The notes under the pieces: generated by a model
What the model saw: the letters and a program-made list of their open reading frames with translations, nothing else
Databases searched by the model: none
Told to the model about the DNA's origin: nothing
Part shown: positions 32,854 through 42,948 of the stretch, piece by piece
How positions within the stretch are numbered: the stretch's first letter is position 1
Layout: every line of letters starts with the position of its first letter
Made by a program: the position numbers and the translations under genes
Assembly (NCBI RefSeq): GCF_003315245.1
Contig: NZ_QNRT01000002.1
Coordinates: forward strand, 113,148-177,147
DNA from: Arenicella xantha
GTDB taxonomy: Bacteria; Pseudomonadota; Gammaproteobacteria; Arenicellales; Arenicellaceae
Direction: 5' to 3'
DNA length: 64,000 bases

Positions 32854-34746
32854 CTACGCAACCACATAAATGTCGCCATCAAAGCTGCCTTGTATCGTTA
32901 TATTTTGACTACTTAAGGTCCGCAAATAGTCGATTTGCTCTTTGCCGATTACCTGCCCTGGCACCAACAATGGAATTCCCGGTGGATATGGTGTAACGAG
33001 TCCTGCACATATCCGCCCTTCACTCTCGGCCCAATGCACAGCTTCACGCTCAGCAAAAAAAGCTTCATTCGGCGAACATGCGAGCTGGATTGCCGGCAAA
33101 CTCGGCGGCAATTTGCTTTTTCGTTGCGACCGAGACAGTTTCACTTTGCCTGAGTCTAGCTTTTTAAGCGCATTGTAGAGCCGCACAATTTTGGATCGAG
33201 TGCCACCTAAGGTAAGTAATACCAATAACGTAGAATGCGTATATTTTTCGATCTCTAAACCAATTTCATCGAGCAGATAATTGTGGATATCGGTATGTGA
33301 ATAATCGAGCTTAGAGATATCGATCAAAATTTTCAGCGGATCGTGCCCCATGTTATCGCTATCAAAATGATCAAACATTTCGCGAAATTGATCGGGGCCC
33401 AAAATACGAATTTTATTCAATGAACGCATTTGCTCTTTAAATTCGGCAACATGATTGAGCAATGCGTGAAGGATCTTGTAACCCTCCATTTCGAGCTGTT
33501 TATGACACACATCCAGCGATGCGATTAACTGATACTTTGGTGACGTGCTCGAATATATATTGTAAACCTCTCGAAAGAAGTCTTTATCAAAGTCTGGGTC
33601 ATTAATATGGATATACGCGGCCTGCGAGAACGCCGACACGACCTTATGCGCCGAGTGAGTAACATAATCCGCGCCAGCATTAATTGCTGAGTAATAACGC
33701 AAACTCGGATGAAATAGTGAATAAGCAAACCAGGCTTCATCAATGAAAACCTTAATATTCTGCGCATGAGCCAGCGCAACTATTTGCCGTAGATCACTTA
33801 GCAACCCGTCATATGTGCAACCAGTCAACACCAGTAATTTTGCATCTGGATTGTGCTGAATGGCGAGTTCAATATCGGCTAACGATGGCGGCGCAAATAG
33901 ACCATAGGTTGTGTTCAAAATGCTTGGAAGATAAACCGGAATACTGCCCGATTGCAAAACACCGTAATGCACTGACTTATGGCAATTTCGGTCCACAATA
34001 ACTTTGTCGTCACGACGCAACAAGGTCTGTAGCACGATCTTATTCGAGGTCGATGAACCATTGGTTACAAAATAAGTGTGCTTGGTTTCGAAGGTCGCCG
34101 CCGCCGCATCTTGAGCTCGACCAATACAATGCGTACTGTCCGATAGTGAGCCTAATGAATCGACCGATACTGATAGATCGCCAACAAACACGTTTCGACC
34201 ATAAAACTGATAAAAATCATTGATATATGGTGAATTCCTAAAGCTAGTTCCACCACTATGCCCTGGCGTATGCCAAGAATCATTGGATTCCGCGATGTAA
34301 CGTCTATAGGCCGTCCAGAACGGTGTTTGAACCCGGTCATCAAAATCATTAATTATGTAACCCATTACCGACTCAGGGTCTGAAAGCGCGTCCTCGCGAA
34401 AGAAAAAAGATTCAATTTCGCTCGATTCATCAACGATATTTAAACCACGAGTGTCGTCGCCGACCACGTACACCGGCAACTCTAAGCGAATGTCTTTAAT
34501 TTGCTCGATTAAATTCGCTTTATCGGTGACCGTCCGCTCGTGTGCATCCCAATGTAATACCACTGCTTGAATATCGCCGTCTTCACGCACGAAATCTAAT
34601 GCACTAATTGAGTCAGCACATTCCACCACGCTAATCTCAATGTCGTTTCTCTCAAACGAATCAATAATAGACTCAAAGGCGGAACTCAGCTCTTGGTTAA
34701 GCTCGGGCTGGTGTTCAATGACGAGGATGCGTAACAGTGGTTTCAT
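32854..34746 (-). CDS. PLP-dependent Orn/Lys/Arg decarboxylase
   Basis: The 630-residue fold-type I decarboxylase has an N-terminal wing domain (about 1-130) that looks like a degenerate response-regulator receiver. The core follows: TPGHSGGTSFRNSP, a glycine-rich TNGSSTSNKIV, IDEAWFAYS, and THSAHK368 with the PLP lysine (E. coli LdcI uses Lys367). The family is inducible lysine, arginine or ornithine decarboxylase. It is shorter than the ~715-750-residue enterobacterial enzymes, chiefly at the C-terminus. The substrate cannot be read by eye. No antiporter gene is adjacent, so a role in polyamine synthesis or acid response is open. Confidence 0.88.
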   Translation of the reverse strand: MKPLLRILVIEHQPELNQELSSAFESIIDSFERNDIEISVVECADSISALDFVREDGDIQAVVLHWDAHERTVTDKANLIEQIKDIRLELPVYVVGDDTRGLNIVDESSEIESFFFREDALSDPESVMGYIINDFDDRVQTPFWTAYRRYIAESNDSWHTPGHSGGTSFRNSPYINDFYQFYGRNVFVGDLSVSVDSLGSLSDSTHCIGRAQDAAAATFETKHTYFVTNGSSTSNKIVLQTLLRRDDKVIVDRNCHKSVHYGVLQSGSIPVYLPSILNTTYGLFAPPSLADIELAIQHNPDAKLLVLTGCTYDGLLSDLRQIVALAHAQNIKVFIDEAWFAYSLFHPSLRYYSAINAGADYVTHSAHKVVSAFSQAAYIHINDPDFDKDFFREVYNIYSSTSPKYQLIASLDVCHKQLEMEGYKILHALLNHVAEFKEQMRSLNKIRILGPDQFREMFDHFDSDNMGHDPLKILIDISKLDYSHTDIHNYLLDEIGLEIEKYTHSTLLVLLTLGGTRSKIVRLYNALKKLDSGKVKLSRSQRKSKLPPSLPAIQLACSPNEAFFAEREAVHWAESEGRICAGLVTPYPPGIPLLVPGQVIGKEQIDYLRTLSSQNITIQGSFDGDIYVVA

Positions 34747-34940
34747 AGTAAAGAGTACAAAGAAATTTTGCGCACTTTACAAGAGTCCTTAAGTAACAGC
34801 CACTATTTTTTGGTCATTACACACTGATTAAGCTGCGCGTATATTAACCTTCATTCTAGCTGCTTCCGCGTTATCTAACCTAGGTTTACCAAGCTTATTG
34901 ACAATAAAATACCGTTAGCCTGCGATTATTTGATGACGGC

Positions 34941-36149
34941 CTATTGAAGTGGACTTCCCAGACTTGAAATAGCCTCACTAGCGCTTGGAATAACCGCTTG
35001 AAAACTAACTTCCTGACCATCTCGTAAGCGTTCACCACCACGAATAATCACCACATCATTAGCAGATACTTCGCCGATCACTTCAATCATATCGCGCTCT
35101 GCATAGCCAAGCTCAACATCTCGTTTGCTCGCCACGCCCTCTTCAACCACATACACATATTGCGCGCCGGTTCTTAAAATAACGGCATCGCGCGGAATCG
35201 CAACCACACTGCGTGGTGCGGCACTCGGCAGTGAAACCCGTACTGGCGAACCGACCAGTAAACCACTATCTTTGAGTGACACCCTTAGCTCCATGGTACG
35301 ACTAACTGAATCGCCGACCGGCACCAGAGCACGTAACGGCGCTTTAAACGTCCTGCCAAGACTGGTGATTTCTAGCATTGTCCCCGGCGCGAGTGGCTGT
35401 ACTAATGCCGCAGGTACTTGCGCACTGACTTCTAGGTTTATCGTATCTACCAAGCGCACTACCGGGCTACCAGTCTGAGCATATTCGCCTTGCTGAATTG
35501 ACTGGCTCACTACCGCGCCAGGAAATGGCGCTCGAATTGTGGTTCGATCCAAAGAATTCTGTGCGGCTTGCAAGGCGGATTCGGCGCGCGCTACGTCCGC
35601 ACGTGCGGTATCGCGATTAGAGCGCAACTCAGCTATGCCAATCTCCGAGACACCGAGCTTATTATTAGCCAACTCGACTCGATTAAAGTAATCCGTATGG
35701 TAGGTCAAAAGGCTCTGCAAGCGCGCTAACTCAGCGCTACGCTGCGCCACCATTTGCTTAGCATCGGTGGCATCAATAGTAGCGATATTGCCGTTAGCTT
35801 CGAGCAACTCCCCCACCTTGGCAATCTCGAGTATCTTGCCTGAAGTCTCAGAAGCGATCACCGCATCTCGAACACTAATAACCGTGCCAGGTAACACGGT
35901 GTGCGGTGCCATATCGATCATTTTAGCTTTGGCAATCGCGACTGGAGCCGGCGGTGGCCCAGATCGCTCGGCATCATCAACCGTGGCCTCTACTTTGCTT
36001 ACGCCGAATAGTAGATACCCCGCCAGCCCGATCGAGGCAAGTACAAGAAAGGCAAAGCCAGCTAGCAAACGACGATTATGAAACCACTTTGGTAGCGGTG
36101 CTTCGATTACATTATCAGTGTCTTCGTACATCATTGTGCTTTGATCCAT
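34941..36149 (-). CDS. RND efflux periplasmic adaptor (MFP)
   Basis: The 402-residue adaptor has a membrane helix (about 29-50), a lipoyl/barrel-sandwich pair, and a short coiled-coil hairpin of alternating Ala/Arg/Glu residues around 125-190. Then follows IRAPFPGAVVSQSIQQGEYAQTG. It links the RND pump to an outer-membrane channel. GAGG lies six bases before the ATG, which overlaps the pump gene by 19 bases, so the order is pump first, adaptor second. No outer-membrane factor gene is near. Confidence 0.88.
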   Translation of the reverse strand: MDQSTMMYEDTDNVIEAPLPKWFHNRRLLAGFAFLVLASIGLAGYLLFGVSKVEATVDDAERSGPPPAPVAIAKAKMIDMAPHTVLPGTVISVRDAVIASETSGKILEIAKVGELLEANGNIATIDATDAKQMVAQRSAELARLQSLLTYHTDYFNRVELANNKLGVSEIGIAELRSNRDTARADVARAESALQAAQNSLDRTTIRAPFPGAVVSQSIQQGEYAQTGSPVVRLVDTINLEVSAQVPAALVQPLAPGTMLEITSLGRTFKAPLRALVPVGDSVSRTMELRVSLKDSGLLVGSPVRVSLPSAAPRSVVAIPRDAVILRTGAQYVYVVEEGVASKRDVELGYAERDMIEVIGEVSANDVVIIRGGERLRDGQEVSFQAVIPSASEAISSLGSPLQ

Positions 36150-39100
36150 TTTAAACCTCGAAAGCGCTGCAATAAATTAAGTTCAGGCAGTGGCTCCAAG
36201 CGGAGCAAGCACGGCAAAAGAATAAGAGTAAAGAGAGTTGAAACAGCCATTCCACCGACAATCACAGTAGCAAGACCTTTGTATATGATACTGCCCGCAC
36301 CAGGCGCAATCACCAGCGGCAGCATTCCCATTAATGACGTCAGCGTGGACATTAAGATCGGGCGCATGCGAGTTTGCAGCGCCTCCCGAACAGCGTCATC
36401 TTTATTCATTAAATCGCGTTGCGCACGACGCGTTTCCGAAACCAGCAAGATGGCGTTATTGACCACCAGCCCTAACAGAATAATAAAACCAATCATGCCC
36501 AGTAGATCCAGCGGGGTTGGGGTAAATAGATTGAGTAAACGCACGGCAACAATCCCACCAACCGCGGCCATAGGCAGAGAGATCATGACCAATAGTGCAT
36601 CCTTTGGTGACTTAAACAGCGCCGCCATAACCAAAAACAGCAACACCACAGCCAGCGCAAAATTACCACGTAGATTCAAGATCGCGCGCGACAAAGAATC
36701 GGCATCACCACCATAAGAAATATTGGCATCGGACGGTGTAATTCGTCTAATTTGTTCTTCTAAACTGGTTAAAATCGCCATTGTTTCACCTAGCGCCAAA
36801 TCTGGTGGTGCAGCAATGTTAAGCGCAATCGTGCGCCGTGCATCTAGGCGATAAATTTGATTTGGTCCAACACCGCGTTCGATACGAGCCAAATCACCAA
36901 ACGGAATAACAGCCCCCGAAGGAGTCACCACCGGCATCGTTTCAAGTTGCTCGGGAACCGCCCAATCCTTGGTTCGAAGCAAAATATCTAAGCGCGACTC
37001 CTGATGGAAGAACTCACCAAGCCACAGCCCATCACCAAATGCGCGTAGTGTTCTGGAAAGCGACTCACGAGTCATACCGACTTCCGCTAAACGCCGATCA
37101 TCGGGAATGAGCCTAAGCTCTGGAGTCACAACCTGAGGATCAGGATTCATCCGCACACGGCTGCCCGGCAAGTTCTCTTGAATTAGATCGGACACCTCAA
37201 CCGCCGAGGCATTTAGCGCGGGAAAATCAACGGATTGTAAATTGATACTAATGTTGGCGCCGCCCCCGAAACGCCCAAACAAAGAGCCTTGCTGAGCAAA
37301 TGACTGGGTATCTGGAAAACCTGAGAGTATTTCATCATTAGCGATTTGAACCATTTCATCGACACGCGACTGATCCTCTACGCGGATACCAATATTACCG
37401 CCCCATGGTCCGGTAAACAGATAGTAATTTTTAAGCTTAGGTTGCTTTTCTCCACTCATGTACGGCGCCAAGCGTTCTACTACAATTTCGGCAAATTCTT
37501 TTTTCACCAAATCAGCGCTGGCGCCCGACGGAAATGAGATAAAAGCATCCACCGCATCACGCTTAACCGGCGGTAAATAGTTTAATTGTGGCCATAATAC
37601 CCAGCCCAATAACATTGGAATAACGGTCAAACCTGCAATCCAAGACGTACGTTTACGTGAAGTGTCGGTCAACAACATTAGTCGGTTCACCAAACCGTGC
37701 CAGCGCTGATCGCCTTCGACACTTGGGCTATCTTCAGCACGTAAGAAGTACGCGGCACCGGCGGGTAAAATCAACAAGGCGACCAGAAAGCTAAAGCCAA
37801 CCGCAATGGCTATGGTCAATGCCAGGTCGGCGAATAATTGACCTTCGACATCCTCAAAGAACACGATTGGCACGAAAATCACAATGGTGGTTAAGGTTGA
37901 CGCCAATAATGCGCCACCGACACTCCGTACTGAGCTTAGCGCAGCTTTAGTTGGCGCCATGCCCGCGTCCACCTGACGCACGTAGTTTTCTAAAACCACA
38001 ATGGCCGCATCCAACACCATACCTGTTGCAAAGGCTAATCCCGCTAACGAAATCACATTAATGCTACGACCAAATAGGTTTAGCATGACAAAGGTCGCCA
38101 TTAGGCTTATTGGAATGGCGGCCGCAATCAAAAGGGTTGCCCGAACACGCCGCACAAACAGCCACAGAGAACCGACAGCTAACACGATGCCAATACCCAT
38201 GTTTTCGCTAAGCAGGGAAACTGCGCGGCGAATAAATACTGACGGGTCGAAGCTTTTCTCTAAGGTGACGCCATACTGGTTTGGCAGCGTTTGGTTCAAC
38301 AAATTCATACGCTCCAGCACTTGATCAATCGCTGCGAGCGTATTGCCGCCGGGCTGCCGAATCAGCTGCATACCGAGGGCTGGATGGCCATTTTGATAAA
38401 CCACACCTTGCGAGTCGTCAGGCCCGACGATTACTTGCGCGATATCACCAAGTTTGACGGCGGCACCATTACGCCAAGCCAAAATGGTTTCAGACAATTG
38501 ATCCGCTGCGTATCGGCCCTCGAAGCGCAATGTAAAATCCCTGCGCCCTACTTCGATTTTACCGCCACTCACATCACTTGACCGATTAAGCACCGACGCT
38601 ATCGACTCAATTGAAATACCGAGTTGCGCGGTTAAAAATGGATCGAATTCAACGCTAACAATTTGCTCGCCGACATTACGATTCACATCAACTCGGCTCA
38701 CACCTTCAATGTTTTCAAATTCCGGTGCGATGGTCTTCTCTACAAATTCACTAAGGTCATTACTCGAAATGAGCGAGTCCGGTGCATGCTGAACAAATAG
38801 GTAAATCAGCGTATCACCAGATCCACCGCCTCCATTACGATATATCTGCGGGCGATCAGCATCAGCGGGCAAGCCTCTGACGCGTTGAATGCGGCTCGAC
38901 ACCTCCGTGAACACCTGATCCATGTCGGTGCCCAAGGCAAATTCCATATTGATCCATGCATTGGCGGTATTTGAAAAAGACCGTAGCTCGGTCATCCCAT
39001 TAATGCCCCGAAGTTCTCGTTCGATTGGTTCAACCACCTCGCTCTCGATTTCACGGGGGCTGGCCGCTCGCCACGACACCTGCACCGCGATTACCGGTCG

Positions 39101-39223
39101 TTCGATTGACGGTAATAGCTGAACCGGCAGCTTCTGCACTGACACGATTCCAATCAATATGAGCAAGCATATTGTCGCGGCGGTAATCGCTGGATTATTA
39201 ATAAAAAACCGAGTGATCTTCAC
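36131..39223 (-). CDS. RND efflux permease (AcrB/MexB-like)
   Basis: The 1030-residue proton-driven pump has twelve helices and two large periplasmic loops. Signatures include the N-terminal FFINNPAITAA, the PSIERPVIAVQVSWRAASPREIE loop, the RND core GLAFATGMVLDAAIVVLENY with the conserved Asp pair region, and the second-half GLVVNNAILLVSE and TRMRPILMSTLTSLMGMLPL. Substrates are unknown; the sequence is closer to the broad HAE/HME-like group than to a specific metal pump. It is upstream of its adaptor, contrary to the usual order. Confidence 0.9.
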   Translation of the reverse strand: MKITRFFINNPAITAATICLLILIGIVSVQKLPVQLLPSIERPVIAVQVSWRAASPREIESEVVEPIERELRGINGMTELRSFSNTANAWINMEFALGTDMDQVFTEVSSRIQRVRGLPADADRPQIYRNGGGGSGDTLIYLFVQHAPDSLISSNDLSEFVEKTIAPEFENIEGVSRVDVNRNVGEQIVSVEFDPFLTAQLGISIESIASVLNRSSDVSGGKIEVGRRDFTLRFEGRYAADQLSETILAWRNGAAVKLGDIAQVIVGPDDSQGVVYQNGHPALGMQLIRQPGGNTLAAIDQVLERMNLLNQTLPNQYGVTLEKSFDPSVFIRRAVSLLSENMGIGIVLAVGSLWLFVRRVRATLLIAAAIPISLMATFVMLNLFGRSINVISLAGLAFATGMVLDAAIVVLENYVRQVDAGMAPTKAALSSVRSVGGALLASTLTTIVIFVPIVFFEDVEGQLFADLALTIAIAVGFSFLVALLILPAGAAYFLRAEDSPSVEGDQRWHGLVNRLMLLTDTSRKRTSWIAGLTVIPMLLGWVLWPQLNYLPPVKRDAVDAFISFPSGASADLVKKEFAEIVVERLAPYMSGEKQPKLKNYYLFTGPWGGNIGIRVEDQSRVDEMVQIANDEILSGFPDTQSFAQQGSLFGRFGGGANISINLQSVDFPALNASAVEVSDLIQENLPGSRVRMNPDPQVVTPELRLIPDDRRLAEVGMTRESLSRTLRAFGDGLWLGEFFHQESRLDILLRTKDWAVPEQLETMPVVTPSGAVIPFGDLARIERGVGPNQIYRLDARRTIALNIAAPPDLALGETMAILTSLEEQIRRITPSDANISYGGDADSLSRAILNLRGNFALAVVLLFLVMAALFKSPKDALLVMISLPMAAVGGIVAVRLLNLFTPTPLDLLGMIGFIILLGLVVNNAILLVSETRRAQRDLMNKDDAVREALQTRMRPILMSTLTSLMGMLPLVIAPGAGSIIYKGLATVIVGGMAVSTLFTLILLPCLLRLEPLPELNLLQRFRGLKWIKAQ

Positions 39224-39656
39224 GATGGGAAGCCCTTTTTCAAATGGTTTCTAAGCTTTTGAAAAATTATGGAACGTAGTGTCTAGCGCGGATAGACCAA
39301 TCGCATCACAACTACTTATTTCAACAAAAAAACAGAACCAAGATTATTATTCAGTGCTTTACTGGCAAACACTCATTTCGCAAACGGTGAATTATTCGCT
39401 TATGTGTTGTTAGATGCTTGATTACTGGTTTTGGTTGCAAAAAATGACAATTAATTCCTATTGTCTTATATAGATGCCGCTTACCAGCGACGATCGCCAT
39501 ATATAGGGGAATGAGAAGTTGCCGCAGTTGTCTGCTGCATGTCGGTGCAGATAAAACTCGACACCGAGTCAGAATAATTAGGTGATGACCAACCCGTCAC
39601 GCAATGTTTTTTTTAAGTGTGGTCACAATTCACAATCAGCGACAATACCCAATTAT
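39224..39656. other. Intergenic region upstream of the RND pump
   Basis: No coding gene is evident. It holds a small hairpin (39556-39569) and a second (39582-39600) followed by T8 at 39607-39614 on the plus strand, which look like the end of a short RNA although no upstream gene is on that strand. The RND promoter should lie near 39230-39330 but is not clear. Confidence 0.4.
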
Positions 39657-40166
39657 TTACTCGAAATCATCGCAGCAACTTTGCGTGCCTATCAACGTTC
39701 CGCTGTAGTCGCCTAAATCTGATCCATTATCTATCGGATCTTGCGTCACACTAAACGTGGCAATTTGCTCACACACCAGCTCAGTTCCACAAAGTTGAAC
39801 GATATTTAACTCTCCGGTGATGCGGTTGTTGGCGCTATCAATTACACCACTGAAGGTAATCTCAATATTCAGATCTTGCCCGCCTCGGCACTCATCAATA
39901 CGCGAGACACTATTACCAGAAAAGGTTGCTGATGCTCCCCGAGTCACGACAATGGGGCCTTGCACCTCAGTAGCGGTTACCGTCAACGTAAGCGATTCAT
40001 TGACCGCTGTGGTAGTGAAATTCGAGCAGCTTGTTTGCGCATGAGTTGGCGTTATCAAACTATTAATTACCGGCTTACTCCACGCCTTAGGCAACACAGG
40101 AACCATTGTAGATGCGCCGAATATAGTTAAGAGTGCTTCCCTTCGAGTTGAGCTAGTCCGTTTCAT
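39657..40166 (-). CDS. Exported protein with Tat-like signal, unrecognised
   Basis: The 169-residue protein begins MKRTSSTRREALLTIFGAST, a twin-arginine-like signal, then the conserved export-tail segment KAWSKPVINSLITPTHAQTS with a predicted cleavage after THA. The mature part (about 125 residues) is Thr/Ser-rich and beta-like, with five or six cysteines (ECRGG, QLCGTELVCEQ, SCCDDFE). I recognise the N-terminal arrangement (W-KPV...LP-HAQ) from many small exported proteins but not the mature domain. It is a lone gene. Confidence 0.65.
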   Translation of the reverse strand: MKRTSSTRREALLTIFGASTMVPVLPKAWSKPVINSLITPTHAQTSCSNFTTTAVNESLTLTVTATEVQGPIVVTRGASATFSGNSVSRIDECRGGQDLNIEITFSGVIDSANNRITGELNIVQLCGTELVCEQIATFSVTQDPIDNGSDLGDYSGTLIGTQSCCDDFE

Positions 40167-40314
40167 AATGTGCTTAAGGCTGATTCTGTATAAATGTAAT
40201 ATACCAGCGCGCCTTATGAATGCCTACCCAGACGACCGTGCATTCAGATTCATCACGTCCAATCCAATTAACTGTATCAATTTCGCTGCCCGCTTAGTTA
40301 GCAACAACCACCTC

Positions 40315-41253
40315 TTACCGCTTCCATTCAATATCTTGCGGCCACGGTTTCTGACCACATCCAGCACACACCACATCTAGGGTTAGTGGGTTTCCACACG
40401 GATTATGTACTAAACGGTTGTTAACCTGTGACGCTTCCAGCATGTTCTCCACAACCCATTGCCGTAAACTCATTATAAATGGAAAAAGTGATTTTCCTTT
40501 ATCGGTCAGGTGGTATTCGTATCTCACTGGATTGTTTTGATATGGGTCTCGGCGTAACACCTTAGCCTCAGCCAGCAGTTTTAAGCGCTCGGCAAGCACA
40601 CTCGATGGTATGTTTAGTTGGTTAATGAACGCGTCAAATTTTCGCGCCCCGAAAAAACACGCAATCAGAATTAAAATCGTCCAACGATCGCCGACCATGC
40701 TTGCCAAACCAGGGTCAGTATCGGGCTCGTCTTTGCCTGACTTAACGACACGTTTACGATGCTTGGCGTTACTTGCGCGAATTGTATCGAGCTGATTATC
40801 CAACTGCTCAGACATATCTAGCCAACTGACATCATTGAACGCTACCAGCGTGTCGCAGGCGCGGCAAACCGGCTTAGGAGCCAATCGTTCGCCACAAACG
40901 CGATGATATAAGCGTTGCGCAACATTGTGCTGACGATCATTGTTCTGCCGCCAATCAGCTTCCCATTGCAGTGCTAGTAAAGAGGAACTCATTAAACTCA
41001 AGCCGCGCTGCGTAAACTTGTATTCGAAGCGCTTAGAAGACGCTTTGGTCGGCGCGCGATACAAGATTTCCTTTTCGATTAATGCATTTAAGCGTCGCGT
41101 CAAGGTGGCCCGGCTGATCGAAACTCGATGGCAAAACTGTTCGAAACGCGTGGCACCGTAAAATGCCTCTCTCAAGATCAGCAATGTCCATCGGTCACCA
41201 ATTACATCTAAGCCCGCGGCTATCGGCTCGTTGAGTATCAATTGATTAGTCAT
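40315..41253 (-). CDS. Tandem HxlR-type regulator (two winged helices, two Cys motifs)
   Basis: The 312-residue protein contains two complete HxlR/MarR-like units. Unit 1 (about 10-135) has GDRWTLLILREAFYGATRFEQF, then RATLTRRLNALIEKEILYR. Unit 2 (about 180-312) has GDRWTILILIACFFGARKFDAF and SVLAERLKLLAEAKVLRR. Each is followed by a zinc-like cysteine module: CGERLAPKPVCRAC in the first and CGNPLTLDVVCAGC in the second. Both halves are intact in frame. HxlR proteins usually have one domain and act as dimers, so this fusion may act as a built-in dimer. It faces the carotenoid-cleavage gene at 176 bp and may regulate it. Confidence 0.82.
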   Translation of the reverse strand: MTNQLILNEPIAAGLDVIGDRWTLLILREAFYGATRFEQFCHRVSISRATLTRRLNALIEKEILYRAPTKASSKRFEYKFTQRGLSLMSSSLLALQWEADWRQNNDRQHNVAQRLYHRVCGERLAPKPVCRACDTLVAFNDVSWLDMSEQLDNQLDTIRASNAKHRKRVVKSGKDEPDTDPGLASMVGDRWTILILIACFFGARKFDAFINQLNIPSSVLAERLKLLAEAKVLRRDPYQNNPVRYEYHLTDKGKSLFPFIMSLRQWVVENMLEASQVNNRLVHNPCGNPLTLDVVCAGCGQKPWPQDIEWKR

Positions 41254-41428
41254 AAGCCAAGTGTATCAAAGCTACTGAATAATTACTGATATGCCCAACT
41301 AAGCCCAACAAACATAATCTCACAAAAAGTCTTATAAAGAGAATTACTAATACCATTCAATAGAAGGATTGACTTAATATCAATATACATATAGTTTCAT
41401 AGACGAAGTTACTAAATCTTGCTATATC

Positions 41429-42916
41429 ATGAAAATTCTCGAAAAAAATACTATCAAGCACACTCTCAGGCGTAGCATCCACCCGTATTTAAACGGAGCA
41501 TGGAAGCCAAATTACACCGAGTACACCGCCACCGACATGGAAGTGATTGGCACCATTCCGTCAGACATTGATGGCGTATACCTACGTAATACTGAGAATC
41601 AGCTGCATGAACCCATCGGGTATTATCATCCGTTCGACGGCGACGGCATGCTGCACGCAATGTCTTTCAAAGACGGAAAAGCGGAATATCGCAACCGGTT
41701 TATTCGAACAAAAGGCTTCGAGGAAGAACAAAAGCTCGGTAAATCAATATGGACAGGCTTCGCCAATGACCCGAAAAAATCTAAGCGACCAGGCTGGGGC
41801 GCACAGGAACACCTAAAGGATTCATCTTCCACCGATGTGGTGGTACATGCCGGAAAAGTGCTTTCAACATTCTGGCAATGCGGCGATGGATATCGCTTAG
41901 ACCCATACACATTAGAGCAATATGGAGCAGAAAATTGGGTTCCAGCCGAAGGTATTTCCGCCCATCCCAAGGTCGATATAAATACCGGTGAAATGCTGTT
42001 CTTTAACTATTCGAAAAAAGCACCCTATCAACACTACGGCGTCGTCGACAAAGATAATAATCTCGTTCACTACACACCAATCCCCCTACCTGGACCGCGC
42101 CTTCCACACGACATGGCGTTCACCAAAAATTACTCAATATTGATCGATCTGCCATTCTTTTGGGATCCAGAGAAACTCAAAAAAAACCAACACGTGCCCA
42201 CTTACTACGGCGATACCTTACCCACGCGTTTCGCGATATTCCCCAGGTACGGCAGTGCTGAGGATGTTATGTGGTTTGAAGCCGACCCGACCTACGTACT
42301 GCACTGGATGAATGCTTACGAAGACGGTGACGAAATCGTGCTCGACGGGTATTTTCAAGACAATCCCGATCCGGCGCCGATGAAAGGTTTGCCTAAGCTA
42401 GTCGGTAAATTCATGGCAGGATTAGACCAACGGTCTTTCAAATCCAAGTTACATCGCTGGCGTTTTAATCTGAAGACCGGCGAAGTCACCGAGAAACACT
42501 TAGATGATAAAATCTTAGAATTCGGCACATTCAACCAGCACTACGCTGGCGTCAAGTCTCGTTACCTATATTCAACCTGGAGCAAACCCGGTTGGTTTTT
42601 ATTTTCGGGGATCGTTAAGCACGATTTAGAAACCGGTGAATCATGGAGCCTGCCATTTGGCAAAAAACGTTATGGTAGCGAAGCTCCATTTGTGCCGCGA
42701 ATTGGCGCAACCAGCGAGGATGACGGTTATCTCGTCAGTTTTATCACTGACATGAAAGAAAACCGCTCTGAATGCATTTTGGTCGACGCACAAGACATTG
42801 AAGCCGGCCCAGTCTGCCAAATTATACTACCGCATCGAATCTGCAGTGGGACACACGCGGCCTGGGCTGACGGCCCGTCGATACGTGCCTACTCCGAGAC
42901 CAGCAGCGATGAATAA
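41429..42916 (+). CDS. Carotenoid cleavage oxygenase-type (RPE65 family) dioxygenase
   Basis: The 495-residue protein is a seven-bladed propeller of the RPE65/CCD family with the four iron-ligand histidines H179 (SAHPKVD), H227 (LPHDMAF), H292 (VLHWMNA) and H476 (SGTHAAW). N-terminal YLNGAWKPNYTE and IDGVYLRNTENQ are family-typical. It would cleave a carotenoid or stilbene double bond; no carotenoid genes are in the window. It is followed by a thiolase 32 bp downstream and is probably co-transcribed. Confidence 0.88.
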   Translation: MKILEKNTIKHTLRRSIHPYLNGAWKPNYTEYTATDMEVIGTIPSDIDGVYLRNTENQLHEPIGYYHPFDGDGMLHAMSFKDGKAEYRNRFIRTKGFEEEQKLGKSIWTGFANDPKKSKRPGWGAQEHLKDSSSTDVVVHAGKVLSTFWQCGDGYRLDPYTLEQYGAENWVPAEGISAHPKVDINTGEMLFFNYSKKAPYQHYGVVDKDNNLVHYTPIPLPGPRLPHDMAFTKNYSILIDLPFFWDPEKLKKNQHVPTYYGDTLPTRFAIFPRYGSAEDVMWFEADPTYVLHWMNAYEDGDEIVLDGYFQDNPDPAPMKGLPKLVGKFMAGLDQRSFKSKLHRWRFNLKTGEVTEKHLDDKILEFGTFNQHYAGVKSRYLYSTWSKPGWFLFSGIVKHDLETGESWSLPFGKKRYGSEAPFVPRIGATSEDDGYLVSFITDMKENRSECILVDAQDIEAGPVCQIILPHRICSGTHAAWADGPSIRAYSETSSDE

Positions 42917-42948
42917 AAGCCAATTCTATACAACCAGCATGGTAAGCC

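Noticed and set aside
36141..36716. 191-codon plus frame opposite the RND pump
   Set aside because: Fully antisense to the conserved pump; composition reflects that gene.
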